Shown: positions 44,517 to 56,783 of the stretch, piece by piece
Layout of the letters: the number at the start of each line of letters is the position of its first letter
Position numbering within the stretch: position 1 is the stretch's first letter
NCBI RefSeq assembly: GCF_033439725.1
Contig: NW_026944384.1
Location: 6,324,001-6,388,000, forward strand
Length of the DNA stretch: 64,000 bases
Origin: Neurospora tetraspora
Taxonomy: Eukaryota > Ascomycota > Sordariomycetes > Sordariales > Sordariaceae
Direction: 5' to 3'
Program-made: the position numbers and the translations under genes
Notes under the pieces: model-generated
What the model saw: the letters and a program-made list of their open reading frames with translations, nothing else
The model's database searches: none
What the model was told of the DNA's origin: nothing

Positions 44517-44999
44517 CTTGGGCGAGACGAGATACAAGCGAGGGAGTGAGGGATAAACGGCTGTAAAAGGTGCGGTGATCGCCGCGAAGACTGGCTTCCT
44601 TTTCACTTTCATTTGTCAGTAGATTCACTGCCGCGAAGATGGAGGCGCGTACTTACGGAATGCGGCGACAGCAACCAAAGACCAAAGGTCTCACGAAGGA
44701 GTCAAGGACCCAGGAAGTGTCCAGCAAAAGGAAGGCTTGAGTTGCGTTCGCGATGACCGTTCACGACGAAGGCAGGAGTTGAGGGGAGCCTTGACGCGGT
44801 GGAAGGCTGTTAAAGGAAAGAAATGACGGGCGGTGAGACCGTGAGGGCGGGGCGAAGAACGAAGAAGAAGTAGAAAGAAGGTGTTTGAAGGCCGTATGTT
44901 TACCCTAATGTAACACCAAGTTGTAATTTCCACCTCACGCCCCTAGGCCATCACCCATACACCATGAAGTCATAAATACAGTCCGTCAACGCTCCCAAG
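44517..44999. other. Leader and upstream region of family member D
   Basis: Contains the probable leader intron of member D. No other gene is seen. Confidence 0.4.
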
Positions 45000-45145
45000 G
45001 ATCCTCAGTCCTCCACAACAACGCCCCTAGCAGCCGCCACCTCCCTAAGCCTTTCACTCGCCAGTCTAGCATCATCTCGCACCTTCCCAGAAGGGGGGCT
45101 TCCTTCCCGACGAGTGTGTCGCTATTCCCACTGACTGCATTGCAG
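45000..45145 (-). pseudogene. Tail fragments of an LRR-type gene
   Basis: On the minus strand, a piece matching the last codons of the LRR-type pseudogene at 55.5 kb (Ala-Arg-Asp-Asp-Ala-Arg-Leu, then Leu-Arg-Glu) is preceded by a second piece matching the sequence that follows the stop there (GTGGGAATAG then GACACACTCGTCGGG). The order suggests the end of one copy joined to the tail of another, as in a collapsed tandem array. Host gene debris. Confidence 0.55.
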
Positions 45146-45306
45146 ATTCCGTAGCGGGGTACAGTCGGGGTAGGAGCCTGTGCATGCGCCCGTCGGTCCC
45201 GACACCAAGTACCAAATACTGAGAGCTATTAGAACCCGCGCCGGAACAACCTGCCATCGTTCCATCACATTTGTCCCGATGCAACAAGAAAAGCCAAAAG
45301 CTACAA

Positions 45307-47763
45307 TCATCGTATCCTCACCTCCCTCACCTCCTTATCCAACACCGGCGGCCAAGGACCAGCCGGCAACTCCACCCTCCTCTCATGGAGATGATTCAGT
45401 TCAACAAGGAAAACGCTCGTGACGCGTTCATACAGTGGTCCATGGTCATCCTCCCCAACCGTTTGAAGAAGTAGAAAGTGAAAATCGAGGAATTTTGTCG
45501 ACCGAGGGAAGCTTCTCGAGTAGAAGTACAGACCCAGCAAAGATACACAGCTCCCTTTAACTTCCTCGAACAAACCCGGCGGTAGGTCCTGTTCCTTGCC
45601 TACCAGAAAGGGAGGGGAGACGTACTTCCAAGCAAGGGAGATGTTGCCTTTTCGGTCTTGGACCTCGATGCGTACGAGGTCTGCTTCGAAGACTGAGGCA
45701 GTGATGCTGAGATAGTCTGGGAACTTGCCGATGGTTTCGGAGCGCTTGAGGATTTCGGAGTGGTTGGCGATCCAGTCTAGCTCCTTGTCTTTGAAGGAAA
45801 ACTTGATGCTGACGGGTATTTGGCTTGTTCCGAAACCTTGATCAGCCATCAAGCGACCGGGAGTGACGCTCACCTCGTGGCTTGGAAGACTCTTCCAGCC
45901 GGCCCAGGTCCAGCTTGGGAGGACTGTTCTGCGTGGTGAAACCTCGGTACTGCTCCGCGCGGCATGGCCAGCCTTCGCCAGCCATTCATCCTTCCAGAAG
46001 AGACTGCCCAAAACCTCGCAAATGCTTACCGCCGGATGGGTATCAATCTCAAAGAAGATCCCCGCCGGGGGAGACGGTCGATACTCGACTTCCTTATGAC
46101 TCTCCGGCACCCGTGGATGTTCCAGCCCACGATACGGCAGGCCCCACACGAATCTCAAAGGTGATTGCTCCCGATAAGTCTGTATGATCCCCTTCATGGC
46201 GTCCAAGCCGTCCATATCATGCGACAGAGTCCTGTTCATGAACTCTCCCACCCGTTCCCAAAGTGATGACTCCCAGTCCCAGTCCCACGGGTAGGGAAAC
46301 ACGGCTTCCTTCTTGCTGATGAATTTCCCTACTTCGTACCGCCGTGCGAGATGATGCCGCTTCCATCGCGGCTTCTGGTACCCCCATTTCCGTCCATCGA
46401 AGTTTAGTTCACCGGTGGTGTGCATCTCCTGGCACTGGAAGTAGACATGTCGATCGGAAAAGACGAGTCTGCGCTTGGAAAGCAAGCCCTCCTGGTACGT
46501 CCAACCCCGGGAGTGCCACTTTGCCGTGCGAATCTCCGTATCCGGTGGGTTGAAGTAGATGAGTGGCATCTTGTTGTTGCCACCGTCACAGGGGATGGTT
46601 GTCCAAAGCTGTGGAACACGTGGAGGGGAGCTAACGCCCGGAAGGCCGTATTCTGCGTCTTCTCCAGCGGCGCCGATGATAGTGAGGATGGACAGGGAGT
46701 AAATGCTGCCCATGTTATGGATCTGGATCTGCTTTGCGTATGGGTCGTCCTGGGGGATGCAGTATCGGTCCACCCAGAGGTACTTATACCCGAGGTTAAG
46801 GGTGACTATCATGGCGTCGCTAACAATCTTTGGGAGTTCATCACCCTCGGGGAGCGTGGGCGTTGTCATTGAAGTGGCGCCCGAGGTGCCCCATACGTAA
46901 CTGAGGGTGACGTATTGAGGTTTTCCTAGTCCTACCGCTGGCACGATCTTTCTGGTGTGGCAGTCGATGAGGCATAGCCCCGCGATGGTGTCGGAGAGAG
47001 GAAAGGATGGTATGTCGATACAGGTTGAGTGCTCCGTCTCGCAAAAGCTCAACCACTGCTTGATAACCTCATAGTCGACCCTATCTGACGGCCCTTCATC
47101 GTCGTCGCGGTCCAGAAAGGGTAGAATGTAATGAGTCTCGGACCAATTTCGGTGCAGCTTGCTGATCCAGGGACTTCGCTCGTGGCCGTCTGGACACACT
47201 CTAAGTTCCAGGACTTTGACATCAAAAAACCCTGAATCAGCATTGGGGTCGCCGCACGCAAAGTTAGTGACACCGGTTATCCTTCGAATTCCCGGCTCGA
47301 TATACCCATTGTTGGAAAACATCTCGACCGGAAAGCCCATCCTTGAGGCACAGACTGCGAAGAAGGCGCACAGCGGGCACGTATCGCGGTTCTTCATGCT
47401 CACCCGCCACGTCTTTTTTGGTTCCCAACACGGCCGTAAGGTGTGGAAGTCCAGGTATGCTAGAAGGTTGAGGGTGCGCCATGACTGTGCTTTGATACCT
47501 TTGTTCGGCTCGAAGATGCTGTGGAGTTTGATCTGTTGGCATTCACGGCATAAGCCTAGATCCTCGGCCTTCTGTTGTCGGGTTCTGAATGCGTTCCTCA
47601 AACAATTCGCTGCTCGAGCTGCTGCGGTAAAGCGCTTCCATGACCGGGACTCCAACCTCACTTTGCTGGCTTTCGTGCTGGAGAAGGATGAATCCGGGAT
47701 TTCCAGAACTTCCTGATCCAAGACTTTGAGCTCCTCCGAGCGTAAGTGCCGGATCCAGGTCAT
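45307..47763 (-). CDS. HET-domain (heterokaryon incompatibility) protein
   Basis: Single exon, 818 residues. The N-terminal part has paired cysteines (Cys-Arg-Glu-Cys near residue 70, Cys-Pro-Leu-Cys near 127). The HET domain begins near residue 286: Tyr-Val-Thr-Leu-Ser-Tyr-Val-Trp-Gly, then Tyr-Leu-Trp-Val-Asp-Arg-Tyr-Cys-Ile, Gln-Ile-x-Asn-Met-Gly-x-Ile-Tyr, and Arg-Gly-Trp-Thr-Tyr-Gln-Glu-Gly near residue 415. HET proteins trigger cell death when genetically different hyphae fuse; partner unknown. The Asp-Arg-Tyr-Cys motif replaces the usual Asp-x-Leu-Cys. The start at 47763 is the first ATG after the upstream stop. The frame is intact. Confidence 0.88.
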   Translation of the reverse strand: MTWIRHLRSEELKVLDQEVLEIPDSSFSSTKASKVRLESRSWKRFTAAARAANCLRNAFRTRQQKAEDLGLCRECQQIKLHSIFEPNKGIKAQSWRTLNLLAYLDFHTLRPCWEPKKTWRVSMKNRDTCPLCAFFAVCASRMGFPVEMFSNNGYIEPGIRRITGVTNFACGDPNADSGFFDVKVLELRVCPDGHERSPWISKLHRNWSETHYILPFLDRDDDEGPSDRVDYEVIKQWLSFCETEHSTCIDIPSFPLSDTIAGLCLIDCHTRKIVPAVGLGKPQYVTLSYVWGTSGATSMTTPTLPEGDELPKIVSDAMIVTLNLGYKYLWVDRYCIPQDDPYAKQIQIHNMGSIYSLSILTIIGAAGEDAEYGLPGVSSPPRVPQLWTTIPCDGGNNKMPLIYFNPPDTEIRTAKWHSRGWTYQEGLLSKRRLVFSDRHVYFQCQEMHTTGELNFDGRKWGYQKPRWKRHHLARRYEVGKFISKKEAVFPYPWDWDWESSLWERVGEFMNRTLSHDMDGLDAMKGIIQTYREQSPLRFVWGLPYRGLEHPRVPESHKEVEYRPSPPAGIFFEIDTHPAVSICEVLGSLFWKDEWLAKAGHAARSSTEVSPRRTVLPSWTWAGWKSLPSHEVSVTPGRLMADQGFGTSQIPVSIKFSFKDKELDWIANHSEILKRSETIGKFPDYLSITASVFEADLVRIEVQDRKGNISLAWKYVSPPFLVGKEQDLPPGLFEEVKGSCVSLLGLYFYSRSFPRSTKFLDFHFLLLQTVGEDDHGPLYERVTSVFLVELNHLHERRVELPAGPWPPVLDKEVREVRIR

Positions 47764-48274
47764 CGTAAGACTGGCTATCAAGGCTGTGGTCAAAAGGAGC
47801 AATGGATGTTGACGGTGAGAATGGCAGCCCGAACTTTCAGGGGCTTGTCAATACTCCAAACAAATACGCCGCCTACATCGATGTTAGCTGAAGAACAGAG
47901 GGAGCCTCTCAGTGATTCTTACCAACATCAATTGTAACTTTCTCACAAAGAACGGTAGATGGTTTCCCTTTTGTTTGGGTTGAAGGAAGATGAAGTCGTA
48001 CACCATGGAGGCCCAGCCCACCTATATTCTCATTGCAACCAGCAGGGATTGCCCCTGTACAGCGGACCAGAGAACCATCATCATAGGCCATGCTGCCGGA
48101 GAGCCAATCCGACTGTAGCTTTGACGCGTTAGCTAGAGCTGGAGATCTTCATTGGAGGCTTGGAGCCGCTCACCGTTACAGCCAACCGATCGCTGCCCGT
48201 AAGCGCCGGCGCGACGGGGCCATGGTGGGTAATCGGTAGTCCACTGGTTTATGCTGCCGTGTAACGAACAACTC
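47764..48274. other. HET gene upstream region
   Basis: A minus-strand frame at 47909-48091 ends at a good GTAAGA donor with a CTAAC/TAG acceptor 50 nt on, so an upstream exon is conceivable. Splicing it, however, leads to a stop before the HET frame. It may be a remnant of another gene. Confidence 0.35.
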
Positions 48275-48279
48275 TGAGG

Positions 48280-48452
48280 TGTCAGATTCTAGGGTGGCAT
48301 TCTGGCCAGATATGGACTAAATGCTAGAGTCCCAGCTACTTGATTTAATAGGTCTTGGCAAATATGGGTTACCCCTAGAACCCCCATACCTTCTGAAGAG
48401 AGCGCTCGAATTAGATACACATAGAATCAATCAATTACTAGTAAATCTGATA
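48280..48452 (+). repeat. Left LTR of the copia fossil
   Basis: 173 bp beginning TGTCAGATTCTAG; the ends form a short inverted repeat, as is usual for LTRs. Same length as the right LTR. Confidence 0.88.
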
Positions 48453-51400
48453 ATTAATAGTCTAATATACACCCTATTAATACAACGATTAGCACGTACG
48501 AATAATAAACAATAACCAGATTACGATGTCCCTCTCAAAGCCTACTGAGATGAAAGAAAACGTCGTTTACTTTAAAGACAGCGACGATTAATCGCGATAG
48601 GAACCTATATTCTAATTAAAATATATCTCTAATACCTTTACGGATTAGTTTTAAAGAAAGACTAAGAAGCTATCCGCCCCGAAATAGCCTTATCCTAATT
48701 ACTACCCTATAATAAAGGAAGTTAAAATCCGTATTAATAATATTGAGGCGGAGTTCGTACGTTTTAATAGCGGTATTAATTCCTAAACCATCGTCTACTA
48801 AAACGGGATTAACTATAAAGAACCTATTAAATACTGCGACCGAAACGAAATTATAATCGATACCTTTATTACCGAAGACGACCTTATTAATAAGTAACTT
48901 TATAAATTAAAATTCAATTTTATCCCGATAATAAGAATGATTAGAAGGAGTTTATAGTTAGTAATAAAGCTTTACGTACCTAAATAAGATTGTTAATTAG
49001 CTACGGACTATAAAATAGAATTATGAGGGAGGAATATAATACCGACGAATTGTATTAAAATTTTAAGTAAATAACGAACTATAAAACGGTCGATAATTAA
49101 ATTAAAGTAAGAAAAATATACTATAAAGCCGTTGCTATCCTTATAAAAGAATTTAAGAATTAAATTAATTAATTATAAATTTAATTTATTATTATAAGTA
49201 ATGGTTAAAGTAAAGGAATCGGGGAAATTTTCGTTGCTAACTTATAGTATTTTAACTTTATTAACGCAATTAAAATTATATACCCGGGGTAATATAATAG
49301 CGCCTAGAAATTCAATAAAGAAATAGCCGCTAATACCCTTAAATATATAGAAGTTTATAAGGACTTTAAATAGTATAGTATCGATAGCGTTCGTTGCGGG
49401 GTTACTACTAAAAGAGAAGGAATTTATTGTAATATTTTTGGTACTAGCGAAATTAATATTGAATATAATAATTAAAAAATATAATCGCGAAATTTATACT
49501 ATTAAAAATAAGGACGTGTATTACGAAGGTAAGAATAAAAAGCCAAAAGGTTTTAATATTAAGAAAAAAAAGTTCTTATTGGATACATCCGAAATTTAAT
49601 TACGTAAAAGGAGTAACGCTATGCTATATAAAATATATAAAAAAAGTTATTACTTCCTTAAAATTATTAATATATTAACCCTAACGTAAAGCTTTTATAT
49701 TTTAAATTGTATCCTTCTGTTAAACGCGTTATTAAAGCCAATTTTATAAGAAATTTAAAATTCGCTAAAGTAGTAATTAAATTCTTTAAAAAGGAGGAGA
49801 AAGTCGAAAAGGAAGAATTAGCGTAACTATTAAATCGGATTTATAAAGTGACATTCTAAATTAATGGGATATTTAAAATTAAAAACGAAATTTACCTTTT
49901 TAAGAACTCAATAATATTCAATTTAAATAGCTCGCTTTATATATTTAATAAAATTATTCGTTTTCTTTACTTTTATTATATTAATCCGGATAATTCTTTA
50001 TAGGCTAATAATATTTAAATAGAAATTAAAGGCTTTAAAGAGGTCGATATTATTATTAAGGGTAAAATCGGTCCCTTAAAATTACGGTTAAAGGAGGTCG
50101 CCTTTTATTTTAATTTTACTATTAATTTCGTTTCCTATTCTAATTGCGAAGGTAGGATTTCTATTAGGACTATTAACTACTAAATAATTATTTAAAGAAA
50201 ACTCACAGTTTATTCTTTTACTATTTAAATACTATCTATAGTTAAATAATTATTAAAACTATTTTTCATTTATTTATTAAAGCCTCGTTTATAGCGCGCT
50301 ATTATTAAATTAATTTATATACGAAACGACCTTCGAAATAACTAGTGGAAATATAGTATTAATAGTTCGGCTACCTAAATCCTTAAGTATTCGATTATTT
50401 ACAAAATGTTAACGGAATATAATTACGCAGTATACCTTTAATTAAATGCAACGCGTATAGGATAGTAAAAATAAAATGATAAATTAACCGCGTTTCGAAA
50501 AACCGAGGCTATAGCCCAAGAGAAAAATTCGCTGTTGACTTCTTCGATTTCAAATTAAGATTTAGAAAATTATATTATCTTCTTCTAATTACCTATCAAT
50601 AATTAAAATTCATTTAAAATTACTACTTATCGAACTAAAAAAAGTTATTATAATAACTAATACCTTAGCTAACTATACCTGAATATTTAAATATTAATAT
50701 ACTATTAATATTAAAATTATCGAATATAATGAAAATTTTATAAGCATCGAAATTAAAGGTACACTCGCTTAATATAATATAATTCTTAAACCTTCTATTC
50801 CTGATACTTAAATATAAAATAGAAGGGAAAAATATTTAAAAAGTATAATTAAAGAGAAATATTATACAATATTATTAAATTCAAAAATATTAGAAAGTTT
50901 ATAGTTAAAAATTATTTACGCGGCCGTTTACTTTATTAATTGTTCCCCTCGTTACTTATATAATTAAAAATCTCCCTTCGAACGATTCTATACCTATATT
51001 ATAAACTAATACGGTTAATAAAAATTACGTAAATTAAATCTAAGCCACTTTCGAATTTATAAGTATAAAATATTTACTATAATAAGCGCCGCCTAAAGGA
51101 AGGAATAAAAATTTCAATAGTATAACCCAAAGGCCTAAATCGGGTACTTCATTGGCTATTCAACGACTTCTATTTATCGTATATAAAATTCCTATATAAA
51201 TCGGATCGTTTAAAATAAAAAAATAATATTTAATAAGAATATTATTTACTATCTAAACGTTAAAAAATTTAAAGACGACTTCAAAACTATTAACGTGGAA
51301 TTTGCTGACTTATTTAATAGGATAAATAAACCCACTAACCAACCTTCGGGGGTATCCGGACTATCTTATATTAAAAGCTATACGCTATTAAACAATATTA

Positions 51401-53505
51401 ATAATAGTAATATTAAACCTTTCTTATCAAATTTCCATAATTAAAATTAGGAGGATTAATAAAGGAATTAAAACGTTTCCTAAAATAAGAGTAATTAATT
51501 ATAGGAAATACTAATTTAACAGCTATTCATAATAAAATATCTATCGAATATATTATAAATTTATACCCGTCGCCTCTATTTACTCCGCTGACCGCACTCT
51601 ATACTGGTTATTTTATTAACTAAATTATAAATTAATCTTCCCATTATTAAGACCCATAAGAAATTGTTTTTAACGCTAGTAAATTAACCTAATTAATAAT
51701 TAAAATAAATGAAAAGATAATTACTAAAGCGGAAGTTAAAATATTAATTACAAAATATAATCGTTTTAATAAAGTATACTAACGTAATCTCCCCCTAATA
51801 CCTAAGAAGCACTATAATCTTAATAATTATATATTCGGTTAATAATTTAAGGAAGTAAAGGAAATTTACTTTAAAAATTATGAAGATATAAAAACGTAAA
51901 TTAAAATCAATAAAAACACTCCCTACTTTAAACGTAAATAAATCCTCGATTATATATAGGTTTATAATTATAAATTCAGTAAGAATAGGACATTTAATAA
52001 AGTAAAAACGAAGTTCGTTGTAAAGGGTAATTAATAGAAGAAAATAAAAATAAATACGTACGCATCTACCCTAACTAATCGATTGTTTCGTACTATTATC
52101 GCTCTTACTACCCATTTTAACTTCGAATTTATTTAATACAACGTAATTAACGCTTTTATAAATACTTACTTCAATAAGAAAATTTATATACATATACTGC
52201 TAGGGTATCGAATACTTAGGAAGGTTCTTAAATTTATTAAGGCTTTATATAATCTCCGACAAGCTTCCTTACTATAGGAACGAAAACTAAGCGGGGTATT
52301 TAAATCGATAGGATTTAAAATAATCCTTAAAAACCTGTATATTATAAAGAAAAAATAGTATTCTTATACTATACTACATAGATAATATCGTCTTTACGTT
52401 CGATAAAAGTAAGATAGAAGAGGTTAAGAAATATACAATAGAATTATAATCACAATATTACTTAATAGGAGGAAATAAACTCTAATAATTTCTAAGTATT
52501 AAAGTTATACGTAATCGAAACTAAGGGAAAATCTAATTATTTCAAAAGGCATATATTAATAAAATTACTAAACTACTTAAATCCAATTACCGCCCAACCT
52601 TAGTATCTATAGGGCATAAGGAATTAATTTTATATAAAGGTATTACTAGCTACATAGAAATACGAACGTACTAAATTAATATAAATTCTTTATTATATAT
52701 AATAAATAATATTCGATTAGATATTATATTCTTGTTAAGTAAATTAACTAAATATAATTATAATCCAAATCCTACTCACTGAGCGGCGAGCGAAAAGGTT
52801 ATACAATATTTAAAAATAATAAAAATATAGGAACTTTACTTTAACGTGAATAATAAATTCGAAATTGCCTCTAATACTTCGTTTACTAATAATAAAAGTA
52901 ACCATAAAAGCTCTTAAAGATTTATAATTAAACTATATAGTAATTTAATTTACTAGAGAGCAACTAAATAAATCATAATTACTATATTAATAATAAAAGC
53001 AAAATTATATGCAATTAAGAAGGTAATTAAAGAAACCCTCTTTATAAACTAACTAATATCAGTATTAGGGATAAAGTTATTAGAAAATCCTATTCCCACT
53101 CTATATTATAATAATTAGCAAATAATTAAGGTACTTATAAAAGGGACTCCTACCTTCAGTATAAAGATAAGGCACGTAGATATCTATAGATATTAATTAA
53201 GGGAAGAGATTCTCGAGACAAAGACGCTTAATATCGAATATTTAGAAATAAAGTTAATACTAGCAAATAGATTAACGAAGACACTAAAAATTCTAGAGTA
53301 TAGGAGATTTAGGAATTTATTAAGTATAGCTAAAGTGCTACTACGAAAAAGTAGCGGAGGAGGAAATAATCCGGTACTGGGAGAAGTAGATTTCGATAAT
53401 TTAAATAAAATATTAGGATTGGAAATATGAAATAACGAGAGTAATATGTAAATAGTTTTATTTTTAACTTCAAAGAGGAAAAAGAGGTTTGTAAGTGAGG
53501 GGGTA

Positions 53506-53678
53506 TATCAAATTCTAGGGTAGTATTCTAACCAGATGTAGACTAAATGCTAGAGTCCCAGCTACTTGATTTAATAGGTCTTGGCAAATATAGGTTACCC
53601 CCAGAACCCCTATACCTTCTGAAGAGAGCGCTCGAGTTAGATACACACAGAATCAATCAATCACCAGTAAATCTGACA
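53506..53678 (+). repeat. Right LTR of the copia fossil
   Basis: 173 bp ending AAATCTGACA. It differs from the left LTR at about 16 positions, all C/T or G/A by my count. Confidence 0.88.
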
Positions 53679-53683
53679 TGAGG

Positions 53684-54489
53684 CACCTCTTGCCAGTCAG
53701 GTTCGGCAATAGTGCCTCGCCTCCGGGTCATATAACGAGTGGGTGGTCATCGTGAGGGGAAAGTGTTATTTTGAGGCGGGTGCTTTGTGGTGGTGCTCTC
53801 ATGGATTCGCTGTGGTGGGATTCAGTGCAATGTTGTTAGTGCTTTATAGGGAGTGGGGCGCTGTACTAACAGCGTATAGCTCTGGGCACACAGGGCTGAA
53901 ATGTGTGTCATCGTGGCGGCGGTTGTGGCTTGGCGCATGGAGGCATCCACCCCGCCCCTGAACTTGGCGATGTCAACACCAAAACAACAAAAACACTCCA
54001 TGGACACTCGGATGTAATACCACCACAAGACAATAAAATCCTTCAGACCTATCGCAGACAAGCAATTTACCAGCCTGAAAAGCGTTGCCAGGACAAATTC
54101 TAAGCGTCTTACTCCATGACGCTGGAATCCCGTCGGTAAACAGCGACATCTGACATCAGTAAGCGCCTAGGCCATGCCTTAACCCCTGAACCCCGGATCC
54201 GCACTGCATGCTACGATGCATGCCCGTTTTCGGCACAGCCCGTACAGCCATCAAGTCAGCCCAGCCACCTGTTTGACTGGAACTTGGAGGATTGAAGGGA
54301 AAGCGATGCCATGATATCGAACGACACATCCAGACGACGATGTCGTGTGCTTTCTGAGTTGGTAGTCCAAAACACCAAATACGCGGAGTCTTCCATTTTT
54401 CCCAGAGCGTCAACGAGACGGGAGAGATCGCAACAACACCGAACACAGTAAAGAGCCCCAAGGCTTCTCGCCAGAAGACCTCCAAAGGA
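53684..54489. other. Intergenic
   Basis: No gene seen. The right portion may include further upstream debris of the LRR-type pseudogene, but nothing can be aligned with confidence. Confidence 0.4.
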
Positions 54490-55602
54490 ATCGACAAGAA
54501 AGCAGACTCACCACCCTCAAACTAGGCAACCCACCTCGCCTCAACCACCGCCCAAAATGCTTCCTCTCGCGGCATCCCCCACTTGGACATGCTGGCCACC
54601 CCCTTGGTTGATGTCAAATCCCTATTCCATCTAGACCCCAACTCCCCCATCCTCTACATCGACAACAACACTCCTTGCAACGAAGACTGGCATATCATCG
54701 GTTCCCACTTCGCCAAAGTTCAAAAACTCCATGTATGTACAGGCTTCCCGGAGAACTGAATCGACGGTACCTTCCCTCTCTCCTGGCCACTCGACCTTCT
54801 CGTCCTCTCCTGTCCAGCAACGGTAGAAGTCACCACCCCCGCCATCATCGAAGGTCGAATTGAGCATATGGCTTCTGCCATAACCTGAAATGGTACAGTC
54901 TCGAAAATTGGGAGTCGCTAGAGGATTTTTTACCCTTCGTTGACATCGGTGAGACCGAGGAGAGAAGGGTCTTGGCAATGGAGAACTGAACACCTCGAAA
55001 ACATAAACTACAGAACAGAATGTTAAAGCATTATGTCCAGGCCAGGCCGGAGTCGGAAGGGAGTTAAACCCCACTAAGACCAAGACGCTTGAGATCATTG
55101 GGGATAATGCGATCATCATGTTCATTGGGTTCTGCCTCCAATGCTTCCCCGCAGCAGCGGGTTTGGAGAAGGTGACGCTTCAGTCCGCGGACTATAACGA
55201 CATGGGAGAGTGGGCAAACGATGATGCGCCGGAGGAAGTATTCTTTGCGACGTTCTTGCTGGTGCTGGAGAAGTTGAAGGTGTTGAGGTTGAGTGTTGGG
55301 GAGCGGTTATTATCATCTCTGGATGGGTTGGAGGTTGCGCTGTTGAGGATGTTGTGGCGGTTTTTGCCGCGGAAGTTGGAGGAGTTGCATTTCAGGGGGC
55401 CGGTTGGGCTGGCGCCGTTCTTGGAAGGGTGGATTGAGGCGTTTGGGGATGGAAAGTTCTTGCCTTCGTTGAAGTGGATGAGCTTGTGCTTGATCGGACA
55501 AAGGAAGGCGAGGAGGTCGATGGGAAGGCGCGAGATGATGCTAGGCTGGAGTGTGAGAAGCTTCGGGAGGCGGCTGCTGCCAGGGGCAGTCAATGGGAAT
55601 AG
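54490..55602 (+). pseudogene. LRR/F-box-type protein pseudogene
   Basis: Plus-strand fragments in several frames form one leucine-rich protein: a first part from 54589 (Ser-Leu-Phe-His-Leu-Asp-Pro-Asn-Ser), a part reading Leu-Asp-Leu-Leu-Val-Leu-Ser-Cys-Pro, a part with Asn-Trp-Glu-Ser-Leu-Glu-Asp, a long part from about 55070 (Lys-Thr-Leu-Glu-Ile-Ile-Gly; Lys-Leu-Lys-Val-Leu-Arg-Leu; Lys-Leu-Glu-Glu-Leu-His-Phe) and a tail ending at 55602. Stops at 54757 and 54987 sit where Trp would fit, and at least three frameshifts separate the parts. The repeats resemble the LRR region of fungal F-box proteins. Its tail is shared with 45000-45145. Confidence 0.7.
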
Positions 55603-56059
55603 TGACACACTCGTCGGGAAGGAAGCCCTCCTTGTGGGAAAGAGGAAGCTATTCACAATGGAAGGAGGACAGGAAGACAGCCAAGTATGGGAAGGAAGCC
55701 AGAGCCAGAGTGGCCGACAGGAACCACGGCCGGCCACGAATCTTCCTGCATTTAAGCTGGGCTTCCCCGGCCTTTGAGTCTTCTTCTTCTCCTCATCTTC
55801 ATCACCTTTTCAATCAATTCAATTGACTACACAAACCTTTTAGCCTGACACTTGGAACGCACGTCTTGCTCTCTCCTTGTTCATCCAAGAACGCATCTTG
55901 TACGTCTTCAACTGCGCTACGTCCCTTCTATATGACTAACTGGAAGTTTGTCTACCAGATCGGTCCGCCGGGATAAAATGTTTTGTCGGGATGAGAACGG
56001 ATCCTTATGTATTTGTAGCATTACGCTCATTCACCCAGGTGTATTACACGTCAAAACCC
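55603..56059. other. Intergenic between two pseudogenes
   Basis: No gene seen. The stretch after 55603 is also present at 45.1 kb. Confidence 0.4.
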
Positions 56060-56783
56060 GGCCCCATTCCTTGAACCAAAACCGTCCTCCCTCCCGTCCG
56101 CCAAAAGATCGGCGTCTTCGGCAATTACTTCGCCCAGCCCGGCTTCAACACTCTTGTTCTCAAAGAAAAGGTGATGTCGTTGTCCGGTGACAGCTTCGAC
56201 ATCCGGATGAAGGGAACTGGCCAACCCATCGTCAAGGTGCAAGGCAAGCTGATCGGCTCGAAGAAGACGGCGACGGACAGCGAAACCAACCAGCACCTCT
56301 GGACACTGGGGAGGGAGTACATGCACTTGCACACGACGTACTCGCTTAAGGACGCGAATGGGGCGACGGTGATGGAGGTGCAGAGTGGGTTGTTTACTCG
56401 TAAGTTTCACCCTTGTTTTCTGGTCCTTGGCCTTTCTCACCCCCTTTTTCACTTATTCCTTTCGCTCCCCTACTTCATCCGTGTGAGCACTAACACCCCC
56501 TCCCCCTCCCAGCCCTCGCCGCCAAAGCCACAGCAACCATCACCAACCCCACCACAGGCGAGACCACCATCCTCTAGACGAAAGGCCACTTCCTCGCCAC
56601 CAGCAGCGAAATCATGGATGAAAGCACGGACGCTATAGTTGCCAAAATCCAACGCAAGATCCTCAGCGCCATGGAGACGAACGAGAGCGAGACGTACGAG
56701 GTATCGGTGGCGTCCGGTGTGGACTTGGCCCTTATCTAGGCACTGTACATCTGCTTGATGAGATGAAGAACGAGAGCTCTTAA
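56060..56783 (+). pseudogene. LURP-one-related (tubby C-terminal-like) pseudogene
   Basis: Two exon-like parts around a good 113-nt intron (56400-56512, donor GTAAGT, acceptor CAG). Part one reads Lys-Ile-Gly-Val-Phe-Gly-Asn-Tyr-Phe, Val-Leu-Lys-Glu-Lys, Ser-Phe-Asp-Ile-Arg, Val-x-Gly-Lys-Leu-Ile, Leu-His-Thr-Thr-Tyr, the LURP-one beta-barrel pattern. Part two reads Ala-Lys-Ala-Thr-Ala-Thr-Ile, Glu-Ile-Met-Asp-Glu, Ile-Gln-Arg-Lys-Ile, Val-Ser-Val-Ala-Ser-Gly-Val-Asp. Stops at about 56075, 56575 and 56736 and a late frameshift break it. Intact relatives are about 200 residues and may bind lipids. The stop at 56736 could be the true end in a shortened form, but the others argue for a dead gene. 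Confidence 0.7.

Larger units (their letters stand above)
48280..53678 (+). mobile_element. Ty1/copia LTR retrotransposon, broken (RIP fossil)
   Basis: A complete-length but dead element of 5.40 kb: two 173-bp LTRs, a 5-bp target duplication TGAGG (48275-48279 and 53679-53683), and a purine-rich tract just before the right LTR. Copia affiliation comes from reverse transcriptase traces near 52.2-52.4 kb and RNase H traces near 53.0-53.3 kb, placed downstream of the gag/protease/integrase region as in copia elements. The interior is extremely AT-rich, with very many breaks. All LTR differences I count are transitions, so RIP rather than time explains them and age cannot be read from them. Confidence 0.85.

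Noticed and set aside
47909-48091. Possible upstream exon of the HET gene
   Set aside because: Good splice signals, but the joined frame stops before the HET coding frame.
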